Counted from the stretch's first letter, positions 53,511-61,620 are shown. The stretch is DNA of 64,000 bases from Sporomusa silvacetica DSM 10669 (GCF_002257705.1 NZ_LSLK01000109.1:1-64000); one strand, 5' to 3'. Made by a program: numbers and translations. The notes: generated by a model not told the origin, from the sequence alone.

Positions 53511-54542
53511 CTAATCACCGATAATGTAATTCAATGTGTCGTTTTCTTCCTTTTCAGTACATCCTGGTAGATGCTGTTTCATAGTATGTTTTTCGTGATT
53601 GATCTGAGGAGAAGTAGTTTCAATAAAGCGTTCTTTATTTAAGCGGTTCACTTCGTGTCCGCCGGCAGCAATAATAAAAGCAAACAATAGTACTACAATG
53701 GATACATAGTATTCGTTGAACAACCTCGACCACTTTCCTTTTACATTGACAGGCGAAGCGGCATCAAAGATTCCCACGGTTTCTTTCCAGAAAAAACTGG
53801 TTTTTTCGATATGTAAAATGACTTTGTTAATAAAAATTCCCAATAAAATTATAAATGCGCCACCAGCATACATCCGCGGCACTTGAGAAAGCATTGCGGA
53901 CGCATGCACCAGCCAGCCCAATCCGGCCTTTGCGCCTAGCATTTCGGCGGCCACAAGCATAAAAACCGCCATTTGTACGCTAATGCGTATGCCGGTAACA
54001 ATCGTGGGCAAAGCGCCTGGCAATAGAATATCGCGCATTAAAACAAAATTAGAAACGTTCATCGACCGGGCTGTTTTAATCAACAACGGATCAACAGTGC
54101 GAATGCCTGTAATAGTATGAAACAAAATCGGCCATAATGAGACCAAAGCAATAATCATTAACTTCATGGCTTCACCAATTCCAAAAAACAACATAAACAT
54201 GGGAGCCAGTGAAAAAGGATTGACATTGCTTAAAAGTCGGAATAAAGGATCCAAATATTTGAGCACTCCCGGAAACCATCCTGTCAAAATAGCGCCTGTG
54301 GGTACTGCAACTAACAAAGCTAGCAGCAGGCCCAGTGACGCTCGCCACAAACTCACAATCAGTTGCGGATACAGCAGGCCTTGCTCCCAAAGCTTATACC
54401 CGGCTGCTATTACCGCCGATAAAGGCGGTAAAAACTGCGCATCAGCCCAACCTACCCGCGGCGCGATTTCCCATAAAAGCAGGAACAGAAACAGTCCTGA
54501 ACCCCTTAATGCTACATTGCCTGCTGTGGTTAACAGTCTCAT
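53511..54542 (-). CDS. NitT/TauT-type permease 5 with C-terminal extension
   Basis: 343 aa, about 85 longer than its relatives. The permease core (WEIAPRVGWADAQF, KTARSMNVSNFVLMRDILLP) ends near residue 250; after FFWKE comes a linker, an extra membrane helix (YYVSIVVLLFAFIIAAGG) and a hydrophilic tail with several His and one Cys. The tail looks like a fused remnant of another protein or a binding-protein anchor. ATG follows GGGGGG. First gene behind leader R. Confidence 0.87.
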   Translation of the reverse strand: MRLLTTAGNVALRGSGLFLFLLLWEIAPRVGWADAQFLPPLSAVIAAGYKLWEQGLLYPQLIVSLWRASLGLLLALLVAVPTGAILTGWFPGVLKYLDPLFRLLSNVNPFSLAPMFMLFFGIGEAMKLMIIALVSLWPILFHTITGIRTVDPLLIKTARSMNVSNFVLMRDILLPGALPTIVTGIRISVQMAVFMLVAAEMLGAKAGLGWLVHASAMLSQVPRMYAGGAFIILLGIFINKVILHIEKTSFFWKETVGIFDAASPVNVKGKWSRLFNEYYVSIVVLLFAFIIAAGGHEVNRLNKERFIETTSPQINHEKHTMKQHLPGCTEKEENDTLNYIIGD

Positions 54543-54560
54543 AATTTCCCCCCTTATAAA

Positions 54561-54630
54561 CTAAAAAAAAACAAGGCCAAAGAAGCTGCTTAAACAACTT
54601 CTTTGGCCTTCAGTTCATTTTGATCAGCCA
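54561..54630 (-). promoter_or_regulatory. Recurrent attenuator-like leader, copy R (minus strand)
   Basis: Minus strand: CTGATCA, P1 TCA...TGA, AAGGCCAAAGAAG pairing with CTTCTTTGGCCTT, then GTTTTTTTTT. Precedes the permease/permease/methyltransferase operon. Confidence 0.8.
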
Positions 54631-54776
54631 CCATACAACTGGTGATTTTTAACTTTAAAATAAATTATAGCATGGTTTGCGGAATAGTCAAGGTTTTTTA
54701 TAGGCAACTTCTTTCTTCTCATTTCCTGTTTTTAATTTAGTGGATTTTCATGATCTGATCGTTTAATTATAGGTTC

Positions 54777-54805
54777 TTGACATAATTTACCTGAGGATCT
54801 AAAAT
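54777..54805 (+). promoter_or_regulatory. Promoter of the flavoprotein gene
   Basis: TTGACA (54777-54782), 17-base spacer, TAAAAT (54800-54805), with the same spacer pattern (AATT...TGA.G.TC) as 21435 and 21851. Confidence 0.75.
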
Positions 54806-54826
54806 AAAGAAAAATAATAAGTTTGG

Positions 54827-54891
54827 CGTTGACTGGAAATAATCCAGAGGCAGATTTTCCTTTTGGATAATATCTGCCTCTACTTTTATTT
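54827..54891 (+). promoter_or_regulatory. Recurrent attenuator-like leader, copy S (flavoprotein)
   Basis: TTGACTGG, P1 CTGG-AAATAAT-CCAG, AGGCAGAT with ATCTGCCT, then CTACTTTTATTT. Almost the same as copy F, in front of the intact parent of the broken gene at 21599. Confidence 0.8.
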
Positions 54892-54924
54892 AAATCTTTA
54901 ATCAAATTCAAAGGAGTGATTATT

Positions 54925-55491
54925 TTGAAATTGGTTGCATTAATAGGTAGCCCAAGAAAAGGCGGAAATACCGATACTCTGTTGCAACAGGTGGCTGAGG
55001 GCTATAAGGCGCAGGGTGGCGAAATCCAAACCTTTTATTTAAATGAGCTTAACCTGCGCGGTTGTCAGGGATGTTATGCATGTAAGAAAACTGGTCAATG
55101 TGCTGTCAAGGACGATACCACCGAAATTTATAAGGCTATTAATGGTGCTGACGCTGTAGTCATTGGCTCACCGGTTTATTTCGGGAGGTTTACGGCGCAA
55201 CTTGGTCTGGTTTTAGATCGCCTGTTTGCTTATCTGAAGCCGGATTTCAGCAGTAGCCTTGCTCCTGGTAAAAAGTATGGGTTAGTATTTGTTCAAAATC
55301 AGCCTGATCCCAAGCTTTATGCTGGTTGCATTGAGGCACTTGCCCAGGTACTTAGCCGTGTAGGTTTTGCAGCTGGCACCAAGCCATTAGTGGGAAGCGG
55401 GCTGGGAGCTGCAGACGCTGCTTCACAAAATGAACAGTATCTACAGAACGCCTATGCTTTGGGAAAAGAATTGGCTACAGCAAATAAGTAA
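54925..55491 (+). CDS. Iron-sulfur flavoprotein / NADPH-dependent FMN reductase family
   Basis: 188 aa. Flavodoxin-like fold with FMN phosphate loop GSPRKGGNTD, compact cysteine motif GCQGCYACKKTGQC (about 47-60, CX2CX2CX5C) and SPVYFGRFTAQ. The cysteine motif is that of archaeal-type iron-sulfur flavoproteins, which pass electrons from ferredoxin to oxidants. TTG 54925 follows AAGGAG. A good candidate redox partner, but partners cannot be read here. Confidence 0.87.
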   Translation: MKLVALIGSPRKGGNTDTLLQQVAEGYKAQGGEIQTFYLNELNLRGCQGCYACKKTGQCAVKDDTTEIYKAINGADAVVIGSPVYFGRFTAQLGLVLDRLFAYLKPDFSSSLAPGKKYGLVFVQNQPDPKLYAGCIEALAQVLSRVGFAAGTKPLVGSGLGAADAASQNEQYLQNAYALGKELATANK

Positions 55492-55554
55492 TCAATTTCA
55501 CCTTGTTCTGACGGAATTTGAAATTATGAAGTAGAATTATGGATTATATCAGTG

Positions 55555-55610
55555 AGTTGACCGGTAAATAAGCTGGAGACGAATAATGTCGTCAGCTTAT
55601 TTATTTTTCT
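55555..55610 (+). promoter_or_regulatory. Leader copy T (orphan)
   Basis: TTGACCGG, P1 CCGG/CTGG with G-T pairing, AGACG with CGTC, outer AAATAAGCTG with CAGCTTATTT, then ATTTTTC. The terminator stem uses the 3' arm of P1. No intact gene follows. Confidence 0.65.
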
Positions 55611-56024
55611 GTGGAGGCTCCTTCAGGGAAAAAAGAGAGAAGATATAAAATTTCCTTTGAATTGCTGGCACTATGAAAAAGTTTAAGAACAGGAAAAGCC
55701 GTGTTGTTTACAGGAGATGAAATCTATATTGCGCAAACCTCGCAGGCCCTTGAGATGCCATATTACAGAAGGAGCAAAAAAAGATGGGAAGTGTTGATGG
55801 GAATTGAAAAAGTCAATAGTCGTGTGATTATAGTGAGCATTGTAAACAGGTCCACAGTTATTCGAAGGCAATTAATAAGATAGAAATAGTCGCATTATTT
55901 GCAAGAACTGTGCAGGGCTGAGTACTTATTCCTATTACGGGGCGAAAAATGCTTTAGAAGAGCAGGTCTTACAGAATGCACGTGTCGCAATTGAATTTGA
56001 ATAAACCTATTGGTATGGTGTTTG

Positions 56025-56091
56025 TGTTGACTGGATAACTGGAGACACAGAACTCTTGGTAGAGATCTGTGCCTCCAGTTATCGGTTTTTC
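56025..56091 (+). promoter_or_regulatory. Leader copy U (orphan)
   Basis: TTGACTGG, P1 CTGG-ATAA-CTGG (wobble pairs), then a stem from AACTGGAG-CACAGA to TCTGTG-CTCCAGTT and CGGTTTTTC. It ends 48 bases before the stop of the antisense HxlR gene. Confidence 0.65.
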
Positions 56092-56138
56092 TGATGGGAT
56101 TTACGTTTTAGTCCAGAATTGGGAGACCGGGGTGTAAA

Positions 56139-56495
56139 CTAAACCCTATCGGCTTTCGTTTTACGTTCGTTATAGCTTTTAACCCATTTAAGCACATCAT
56201 CCAATATCGGTACAAAACCTTGTCCAATATCTGTTAATGAGTATTCGACTTTGGGGGGGATTTCCCTATATACTTCCCGATGCACGATTCCATCTCGTTC
56301 AAGTTCTCTTAACTGCTGTGTAAGAATTCCCTGTGAAATGGGTAGCATTTTCTGAAGCTCATTAAATCGTTTCGTTCCATCACTTAAACGCCATAAAATT
56401 ACAAATTTCCATTTGCCTGCGACTAGCCTTTGGGCAACTGCCATGTTTGCAGCTGTTACAGGACAAATCCAGTTCTGGGATTGCGACTTTGACAT
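56139..56495 (-). CDS. HxlR-family transcriptional regulator
   Basis: 118 aa winged-helix protein: CPVTAANMAV, AGKWKFVILWRLSDGTKRFN, ISQGILTQQLRELERDGIVH and YSLTDIGQ, all typical of HxlR regulators, which often answer to electrophiles or redox stress through an N-terminal Cys (here CPVTA). ATG 56495 (MSKSQSQ) follows AAAGGGCGGG; TTG 56516 would be too early. It faces away from the HMA/TonB cassette 2. Confidence 0.92.
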   Translation of the reverse strand: MSKSQSQNWICPVTAANMAVAQRLVAGKWKFVILWRLSDGTKRFNELQKMLPISQGILTQQLRELERDGIVHREVYREIPPKVEYSLTDIGQGFVPILDDVLKWVKSYNERKTKADRV

Positions 56496-56564
56496 TACAT
56501 ACCCGCCCTTTTCCAATAGTACTCTTTTTATTAGTATATCATATAATTATGCGTACTTGTAAAA

Positions 56565-56591
56565 AACCATATATTATTATAATATATGGTT
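56565..56591. promoter_or_regulatory. Perfect 12-bp palindrome between HxlR gene and cassette 2
   Basis: AACCATATATTA (56565-56576), three bases, then its exact complement (56580-56591). A probable operator for HxlR, controlling itself and perhaps the divergent cassette. Confidence 0.55.
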
Positions 56592-56611
56592 ACGAGTATG
56601 AATAGTTGTAC

Positions 56612-56640
56612 TTGAGTTAACCAACTATCGATTATATATA
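56612..56640 (+). promoter_or_regulatory. Promoter candidate of cassette 2
   Basis: TTGAGT (56612-56617), 17-base spacer, TATATA (56635-56640). Leader V begins 74 bases downstream. Confidence 0.55.
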
Positions 56641-56713
56641 GTATAAAGGAAGTTGCGTTGCGGGTGCAGTATAGAGAAACTCCTCTAAGTGATTAAACTA
56701 TTAAGAAACTCTT

Positions 56714-56776
56714 GGTTGATCAGATAAAAAACTGAAGGCCAGATTTATCTTTGGATAAATCTGGCCTTTATTTTTT
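56714..56776 (+). promoter_or_regulatory. Recurrent attenuator-like leader, copy V (HMA/TonB cassette 2)
   Basis: TTGATCAG, P1 CAG-ATAAAAAA-CTG, AAGGCCAGATTTATC pairing with GATAAATCTGGCCTT, then TATTTTTTC. Confidence 0.82.
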
Positions 56777-56836
56777 CAGACAAATGATTACTGTTGGAAA
56801 TGCGGTAGAAAACCAACCTGAAAGGAGGTGAGTTTT

Positions 56837-57037
56837 ATGGCACAAACCATAGTAAAAGTAGAGGGAATGTCCTGCAACGGTTGTAGAGGTAAGGTAGAGA
56901 AAGCACTCCAGGGAATTCCGGGAGTTACGGATGTTTCTGTTGATTTGGGAACCAAAGAGGCAATTATTACCGGATTTGCTAGTCATGCCGAGTATGTCAA
57001 AGTGATAGAAGACCTCGGGTTTACTGTTATTGATTAA
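56837..57037 (+). CDS. Small heavy-metal-associated (HMA) domain protein, cassette 2
   Basis: 66 aa, paralogue of 2592 with metal loop GMSCNGC and RGKVEKAL. ATG 56837 follows AAAGGAGGTGAG. Probably a copper chaperone, supported by the copA remnant immediately downstream. Confidence 0.9.
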   Translation: MAQTIVKVEGMSCNGCRGKVEKALQGIPGVTDVSVDLGTKEAIITGFASHAEYVKVIEDLGFTVID

Positions 57038-57192
57038 GTTGTAAGACGATTGCTTGGTATATACCGAACTGGGTGCCTTGGCGGCACTTGGTTCGATTAC
57101 CGGCAAAACTAAAACATGGCATAGCTAGAGGAATATATTCTAAGCGGACTTTTTTAAAATTATTATGTTATTGGATAAGAAAGGTGAAAATT

Positions 57193-57760
57193 ATGACTGC
57201 TTTAAAGGATGAGGATAACTTATATACCTCAACCGTAAAAATAGACGGAATGTCTTGCGCTGCCTGCGCCGTCCGGATAGAAAAAGGGTTATTGTCTTTG
57301 GCGGGGGTCAAAAAAGCAGGAGTCAATTTGGCTACTGAAAATGCTGCCATCACCTATGAACCGAACGTGATTGGCTTACATGAGATATCTGGAAAAATCG
57401 AAAAATTAGGTTTTCAAGTTGACAAAGCTAAGGTTGATTTGAAGATTAACGGTATGAGTTGTGCGGCTTGCTCTACTCGTTTGGAGAATGGCTTGAATAA
57501 ACTTTCCGGTGTATATAATGCAGTAGTTGATAAGTGGTGAACTGAAAGGACTGGTAGCAGCCATCAAACTGAGTAAAGCAACTATGCGAAATATTAAGCA
57601 AAATCTCTTTTGGGCACTTATTTACAATACCATTGGCATTCCCATAGCGGCAGCGGGCTATTTGTCTCCAGTTTTGGCTGGATCCATCATGGCTTTTAGT
57701 TCGGTTTCTGTAGTGACAAATGCATTGAGGCTTAAATGCTTTAATCCCTATGAACAGTAA
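57193..57760 (+). pseudogene. Remnant of a CopA-type copper P1B-ATPase
   Basis: The first 115 codons hold two HMA domains (GMSCAACAVRIEKGL and GMSCAACSTRLENGL). The frame then stops at 57540, and from about 57527 another frame continues with the C-terminal end of CopA ([40 protein letters not shown]). The whole catalytic middle, including the CPC helix, the DKTG phosphorylation site and most membrane helices, is deleted. It cannot pump copper. The N-terminal part could still be made as a two-domain metal-binding protein. Confidence 0.88.
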
Positions 57761-57772
57761 AAATAACGAGAG

Positions 57773-57800
57773 GGCTGATTGGTTTGTATAAAACGGATAG
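57773..57800 (+). other. Possible leader remnant (degenerate)
   Basis: CTGATTGGTT...AAAACGGA resembles the TGAY-P1 part of copies N and P, but no terminator follows. Low certainty. Confidence 0.3.
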
Positions 57801-57884
57801 TTTTTCGGTAAGGGCACCAACTTTCTTGGGATAAACATAAATTTGCTACAATACAGTATTTTTTAAGTTAAGGAGTTGACTCCG

Positions 57885-60134
57885 ATGAAAATAAAGAAGA
57901 AAAAGATGCGGCCATTGTTATATAGTACGGCATTTGCGGTAGCCTTATCGTTTTACACGCCAACCTTTGTTGGTGCGACAGAAAATCAAGAGACAACAAC
58001 GAATGAATCCCAAGAAAAGATTGAAGTGAAGACAGCTGAACAAGCTGTGGAAATTCCTGTCACAGAGATTGAAATTAAAGAAAACAAAGAGAAAAAGCAA
58101 GAAGGCCTAAGTATTGGTCAGCAGCCGAATGCCGAGGGTGTGAATAATTATGTGGTTACACACAGCTCGACAGGCAGTAAATCGGATATCGATTCCAAAT
58201 ATCTGCCCCAGACAATCACTGTAATCGGTCAGAAAGTTCTCAAAGAACAGCATGCTGATACAGTGGAAAAGGCATTGAGCAATGTCGCCGGTGTTAGTGT
58301 GGGTACTGGTAGTTGGAGCGCTAACTCCACCAATTTAAATCCGTCGTTTAACATTCGTGGCTTTCCATCTAACAAATTCTATGTTGACGGCTTATATGAC
58401 AATAGTTCAGTGGTTGGCGGCTGGACCGGCAATATGGATCGCATCGAAGTACTTAAAGGGCCGAGTTCGGTACTCTATGGCAATAATTCACCAGGTGGCG
58501 TTATCAACTATGTGACAAAAAAACCGCTGACAAAAGAATCAATTACGATAGGCCAGGAATTTGGTTCTTATGGTACATGGTCGACGGATATTGACATGTC
58601 AATTCCCTTGACAAAAGATAAGAAATGGCTGTCCCGGACGATTATTAATACAGATAACCAGGGATCCTTTTACATAGGAGACGTGCGCAGCCGCCATTTT
58701 AACGGTAGCGTGATTGTACAGGGTAAGCCTAAGGCAGATACCGTCTATACTTTTTTGGCAACCTATAATAATTATAATCTGCCGGGACAGTATAGTGGGA
58801 GTTTGCCGTGGGAGGGAACTATTAAGCCTCCCTATGGTGTAATTCCTTACAATGTGAACTATTATAGTCCTAATGCCCGTTATTATTATATTGGGCGCAG
58901 TATCTCCGGCCAGGTTGAGCATAAGTTCAATAATATCTGGAGTATCACCTCGTCATTGCGGTATAGTAATTCCAGAAATGACCGTACCATGCTGGGTGAT
59001 GAAACGTGGGTTAATAAATATGACACAATTGGTAGTGCGTACAATCGGTACATTTTCAATAACGATACTTTGTCTTGGGATACGACTGGCAACGCCAAGT
59101 TTAAGGCCTGGGGACTTGACCATAATCTGGTGCTGGGCTATGAATGGTCGCGCTACAATAGCGATTGGCCGTTATCGGTATTGGGTGATGTCGATCCTGT
59201 GAGTGCCACGAATCCGATTTGGGGTGAACCGTATAATTTAAGATATATCAATAGTGCAGCATCGCATATTTATCGTTATGGCAGCTACTTGTCTGATACG
59301 GTAACTGTTTCCGACAAATTGAAGGTAACGGGAGGTATCAGTCATACAGCCTACTCTGATGAGAAAAATCAAAATGCTGCGGGAAATACCTGGCGTCTAG
59401 GAGCGACTTATGAAACATCGCCAGGGGTAACCTGGTTTGCCGGGTATTCAACGGCCTATGAATATCAATCCGCACAGTCGGTTAAAGTGGGCGGGAAGAA
59501 TGTTACAGTGAATGGAACAGCTTTAAAACAGTATTTTTCACCCAAAACCGGCGACCAGCTTGAGGGCGGTGTAAAGTATAATGTGAGCAATAAAGCTAGC
59601 GTGACCCTTGCTCTATACAATATTCACATGAAGAATATTGCAAACAATGCGGGTACTAATCGGGATACCGATTGGCAGCTGGTTGGCGAGCAGGCCAGTA
59701 AAGGCTTCGAGATTGATGCCAATTATGTGATTCAGCCTGGGTGGAATCTGTTGGCAGCTTATTCCCATGATGAGGCGACAACGGTTGCAGACCGCGTACA
59801 TCCTACCTGGATTGGCAAGCAATTTAGCCCTGTACCAACGCAGACCTTTAAGCTTTGGTCGACCTATGAAATTCAAGATGGGCCTAGGAAAGGCTTGGGC
59901 TTTGGCGGCGGCGTGACTTATGTCGGCAAGCGTCCTTTAGATAATGCCGATTCTGCATGGACCGGCAGTTATAGCACAATCGACGCCGTCGTGTATTACA
60001 AGACGAAAGGCTGGAACTATTCTTTGAATCTGTACAACTTAACTAACAAGCAGTATTGGCCGGTTCTGACTGGCTCTACAGTTTATGCTGGTACACCTCG
60101 TAGCTTCACCTTACGCATTGAGAGAACATTTTAG
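57885..60134 (+). CDS. TonB-dependent outer-membrane receptor, siderophore type (cassette 2)
   Basis: 749 aa, paralogue of 2855. Signal peptide ends near residue 30 (FVGA). Acidic spacer, plug with NIRGFPSNKFYVDGLYDN and EVLKGPSSVLYGNN, barrel ending RIERTF with C-terminal Phe, the usual BAM signal. The two receptors diverge most in the barrel loops, so they may take different ligands. ATG 57885 follows AAGGAGTTG; TTG 57876 overlaps that site. Confidence 0.92.
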   Translation: MKIKKKKMRPLLYSTAFAVALSFYTPTFVGATENQETTTNESQEKIEVKTAEQAVEIPVTEIEIKENKEKKQEGLSIGQQPNAEGVNNYVVTHSSTGSKSDIDSKYLPQTITVIGQKVLKEQHADTVEKALSNVAGVSVGTGSWSANSTNLNPSFNIRGFPSNKFYVDGLYDNSSVVGGWTGNMDRIEVLKGPSSVLYGNNSPGGVINYVTKKPLTKESITIGQEFGSYGTWSTDIDMSIPLTKDKKWLSRTIINTDNQGSFYIGDVRSRHFNGSVIVQGKPKADTVYTFLATYNNYNLPGQYSGSLPWEGTIKPPYGVIPYNVNYYSPNARYYYIGRSISGQVEHKFNNIWSITSSLRYSNSRNDRTMLGDETWVNKYDTIGSAYNRYIFNNDTLSWDTTGNAKFKAWGLDHNLVLGYEWSRYNSDWPLSVLGDVDPVSATNPIWGEPYNLRYINSAASHIYRYGSYLSDTVTVSDKLKVTGGISHTAYSDEKNQNAAGNTWRLGATYETSPGVTWFAGYSTAYEYQSAQSVKVGGKNVTVNGTALKQYFSPKTGDQLEGGVKYNVSNKASVTLALYNIHMKNIANNAGTNRDTDWQLVGEQASKGFEIDANYVIQPGWNLLAAYSHDEATTVADRVHPTWIGKQFSPVPTQTFKLWSTYEIQDGPRKGLGFGGGVTYVGKRPLDNADSAWTGSYSTIDAVVYYKTKGWNYSLNLYNLTNKQYWPVLTGSTVYAGTPRSFTLRIERTF

Positions 60135-60161
60135 AAATATGTTATGGTCATAACGTGATAA

Positions 60162-60200
60162 GAGATTGCCGTATATAGTTTTTAAATGTACGGCAATCTC
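60162..60200. other. Inverted repeat between receptor 2 and tonB 2
   Basis: GAGATTGCCGTA (60162-60173) and its complement (60189-60200). No T-run follows, so it may be an mRNA processing or stability hairpin that sets receptor versus TonB levels. Confidence 0.6.
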
Positions 60201-60248
60201 CTAAATAAAGGTGTGACAAGATTAAATTAATTTTGGGAGGAGAGCAGG

Positions 60249-60959
60249 TTGAATGCTATGACAAAGTCTCCGTATATCAGGGCAGCAGGAATATCCTTAC
60301 TCTTCCATAGTGTACTGCTAGGTTTGCTGCTAATACTGGGAAATACTATGGTAGTACATGTTTCAAATGCTGCTCCTATCGAGATTATACCTGCCAGTGT
60401 AATTGATACAGGTAATACGTTGGCAGACTTGAGCTCGCCGGCTGCAATGCAGGAACAGCAAGCAGAAAAGCAGCTTACTACGGAAAGAACTTCACTAAAA
60501 CAGGAAGCGGTATCCGAAAAAACAACTACACACCAGACTAATGCCAATGCAGCAACTGTATTGCAAACCTCTTATTCGGGGGCGGCAACAGTGGGAATAT
60601 CCAATGCCGTTGCTGGTAATACCGGTGACCGTGAATCCGGCAAATCCGGTGGGCAGGAAAAAAAGGCTGTAGTTCGTACCCAGGCCGGTTATCTTTCAGG
60701 TTCACGTCCTGCCTATCCGCGTGATGCTTGGCAGGCGGGCTGGGAAGGAATAGTAGTGATCCGTGTTCTGGTGGGGGTAGACGGTTCGGCGGCGGCAGTA
60801 TCGGTACAAAGAAGCAGCGGTTATGGGTCGCTTGATGCTGCGGCAGCACGAGCTGTAAAACAATGGCGGTTTTCATCGGCGCGACAGGACGGAGTCCCGA
60901 TGGAAAGTTATCATGATGTGCGCGTGAGGTTCAGTCTTGCTGATACACAAGTAGATTAA
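60249..60959 (+). CDS. tonB: TonB energy-transducing protein (cassette 2)
   Basis: 236 aa. N-terminal anchor (about 13-38), Gln/Glu/Thr-rich spacer, C-terminal TonB domain with LSGSRPAYPRDAWQAGWEG and SSGYGSLDAAAARAVKQW. TTG 60249 lies 8 bases after GGAGG; ATG 60258 aligns with the start of the cassette 1 protein and is the alternative. Confidence 0.92.
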   Translation: MNAMTKSPYIRAAGISLLFHSVLLGLLLILGNTMVVHVSNAAPIEIIPASVIDTGNTLADLSSPAAMQEQQAEKQLTTERTSLKQEAVSEKTTTHQTNANAATVLQTSYSGAATVGISNAVAGNTGDRESGKSGGQEKKAVVRTQAGYLSGSRPAYPRDAWQAGWEGIVVIRVLVGVDGSAAAVSVQRSSGYGSLDAAAARAVKQWRFSSARQDGVPMESYHDVRVRFSLADTQVD

Positions 60960-60993
60960 GAAACAAATTAGTATAGAAAGGATGAAACTAACT

Positions 60994-61620
60994 ATGGTTG
61001 ATTTACTTATTAAAGGCGGGTGGATCATGCTACCGCTGGCCATTTGCTCTATCGTGGCAATTACTATTATTGTGGAGAGATTATTATTCTTTAAGCGGGC
61101 AGGAGCAGTCGAACGGGCTGATAAGGTGATTACGCTTATTAACCAAGGACAGATAGATGAAGCGATTAACCTGACAAAAGGGGCGAAAGTGCCATTGTTG
61201 AGAATTTTATCAGCAGGTATTGATAACCGCCACAAATCAGCTAAAGCTATGGAAGCGGTTGGGATTGCTGAGCTGTCTGTGATGAGACGTGGTTTACCGG
61301 CACTTGATACGATTATCACGCTTTCACCGTTGTTGGGGTTATTAGGTACAATTATCGGCATGATAAACTCCTTCCAGGTTATGGCCGTAGCCAGCATGGG
61401 ACAGCCACACGCTGTTACCGGTGGCGTTGCCGAAGCATTAATCGCCACTGCTACCGGTATCACTGTAGCGGTAGTTACCCTTATCCCTTATAACTACTTT
61501 TTGGCTCGTGTTGAACGGGAAACCGAAGTCATTGAACACTATGCAACCAAACTGGAAATAGCTTTAGATACACTGCCTTACAGGAGTGATAAGTATGAAG
61601 ATACCAAGAAATACGCCTAA
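60994..61620 (+). CDS. exbB: ExbB/MotA/TolQ-family proton channel (cassette 2)
   Basis: 208 aa, three membrane helices and LSPLLGLLGTIIGMINSF. Highly similar to 5826 except in the cytoplasmic loop. ATG 60994 matches the cassette 1 start; ATG 60982 overlaps the AGAAAGG site. Overlaps exbD by 26 bases, as in cassette 1. Confidence 0.94.
   Translation: MVDLLIKGGWIMLPLAICSIVAITIIVERLLFFKRAGAVERADKVITLINQGQIDEAINLTKGAKVPLLRILSAGIDNRHKSAKAMEAVGIAELSVMRRGLPALDTIITLSPLLGLLGTIIGMINSFQVMAVASMGQPHAVTGGVAEALIATATGITVAVVTLIPYNYFLARVERETEVIEHYATKLEIALDTLPYRSDKYEDTKKYA

Larger units (their letters stand above)
54543..54924. other. Divergent regulatory region with leaders R and S
   Basis: Leader R faces left, promoter and leader S face right. 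The 145 bases between are AT-rich with no further gene. Confidence 0.65.
55492..56138. other. Decayed region with two leaders and no intact gene
   Basis: Contains leader T, broken coding remnants in several frames (about 55690-55880; about 55885-56004, ending ARVAIEFE and starting with a CxxC pair) and leader U. I do not recognise the ancestral proteins. The leaders now precede no plus-strand gene. Confidence 0.6.

Noticed and set aside
2494..56776. Leaders as ANTAR-type dual-hairpin antitermination sites
   Set aside because: Only one small hairpin precedes the terminator and the loops do not show the A1/G4 hexaloop rule; transcripts would start too close for a second hairpin. An unrelated RNA-binding protein remains possible.
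2494..56776. Leaders as plain terminators of upstream genes
   Set aside because: They follow promoter boxes, lie immediately before genes, and carry the conserved TGAY-P1 part that a simple terminator does not need.
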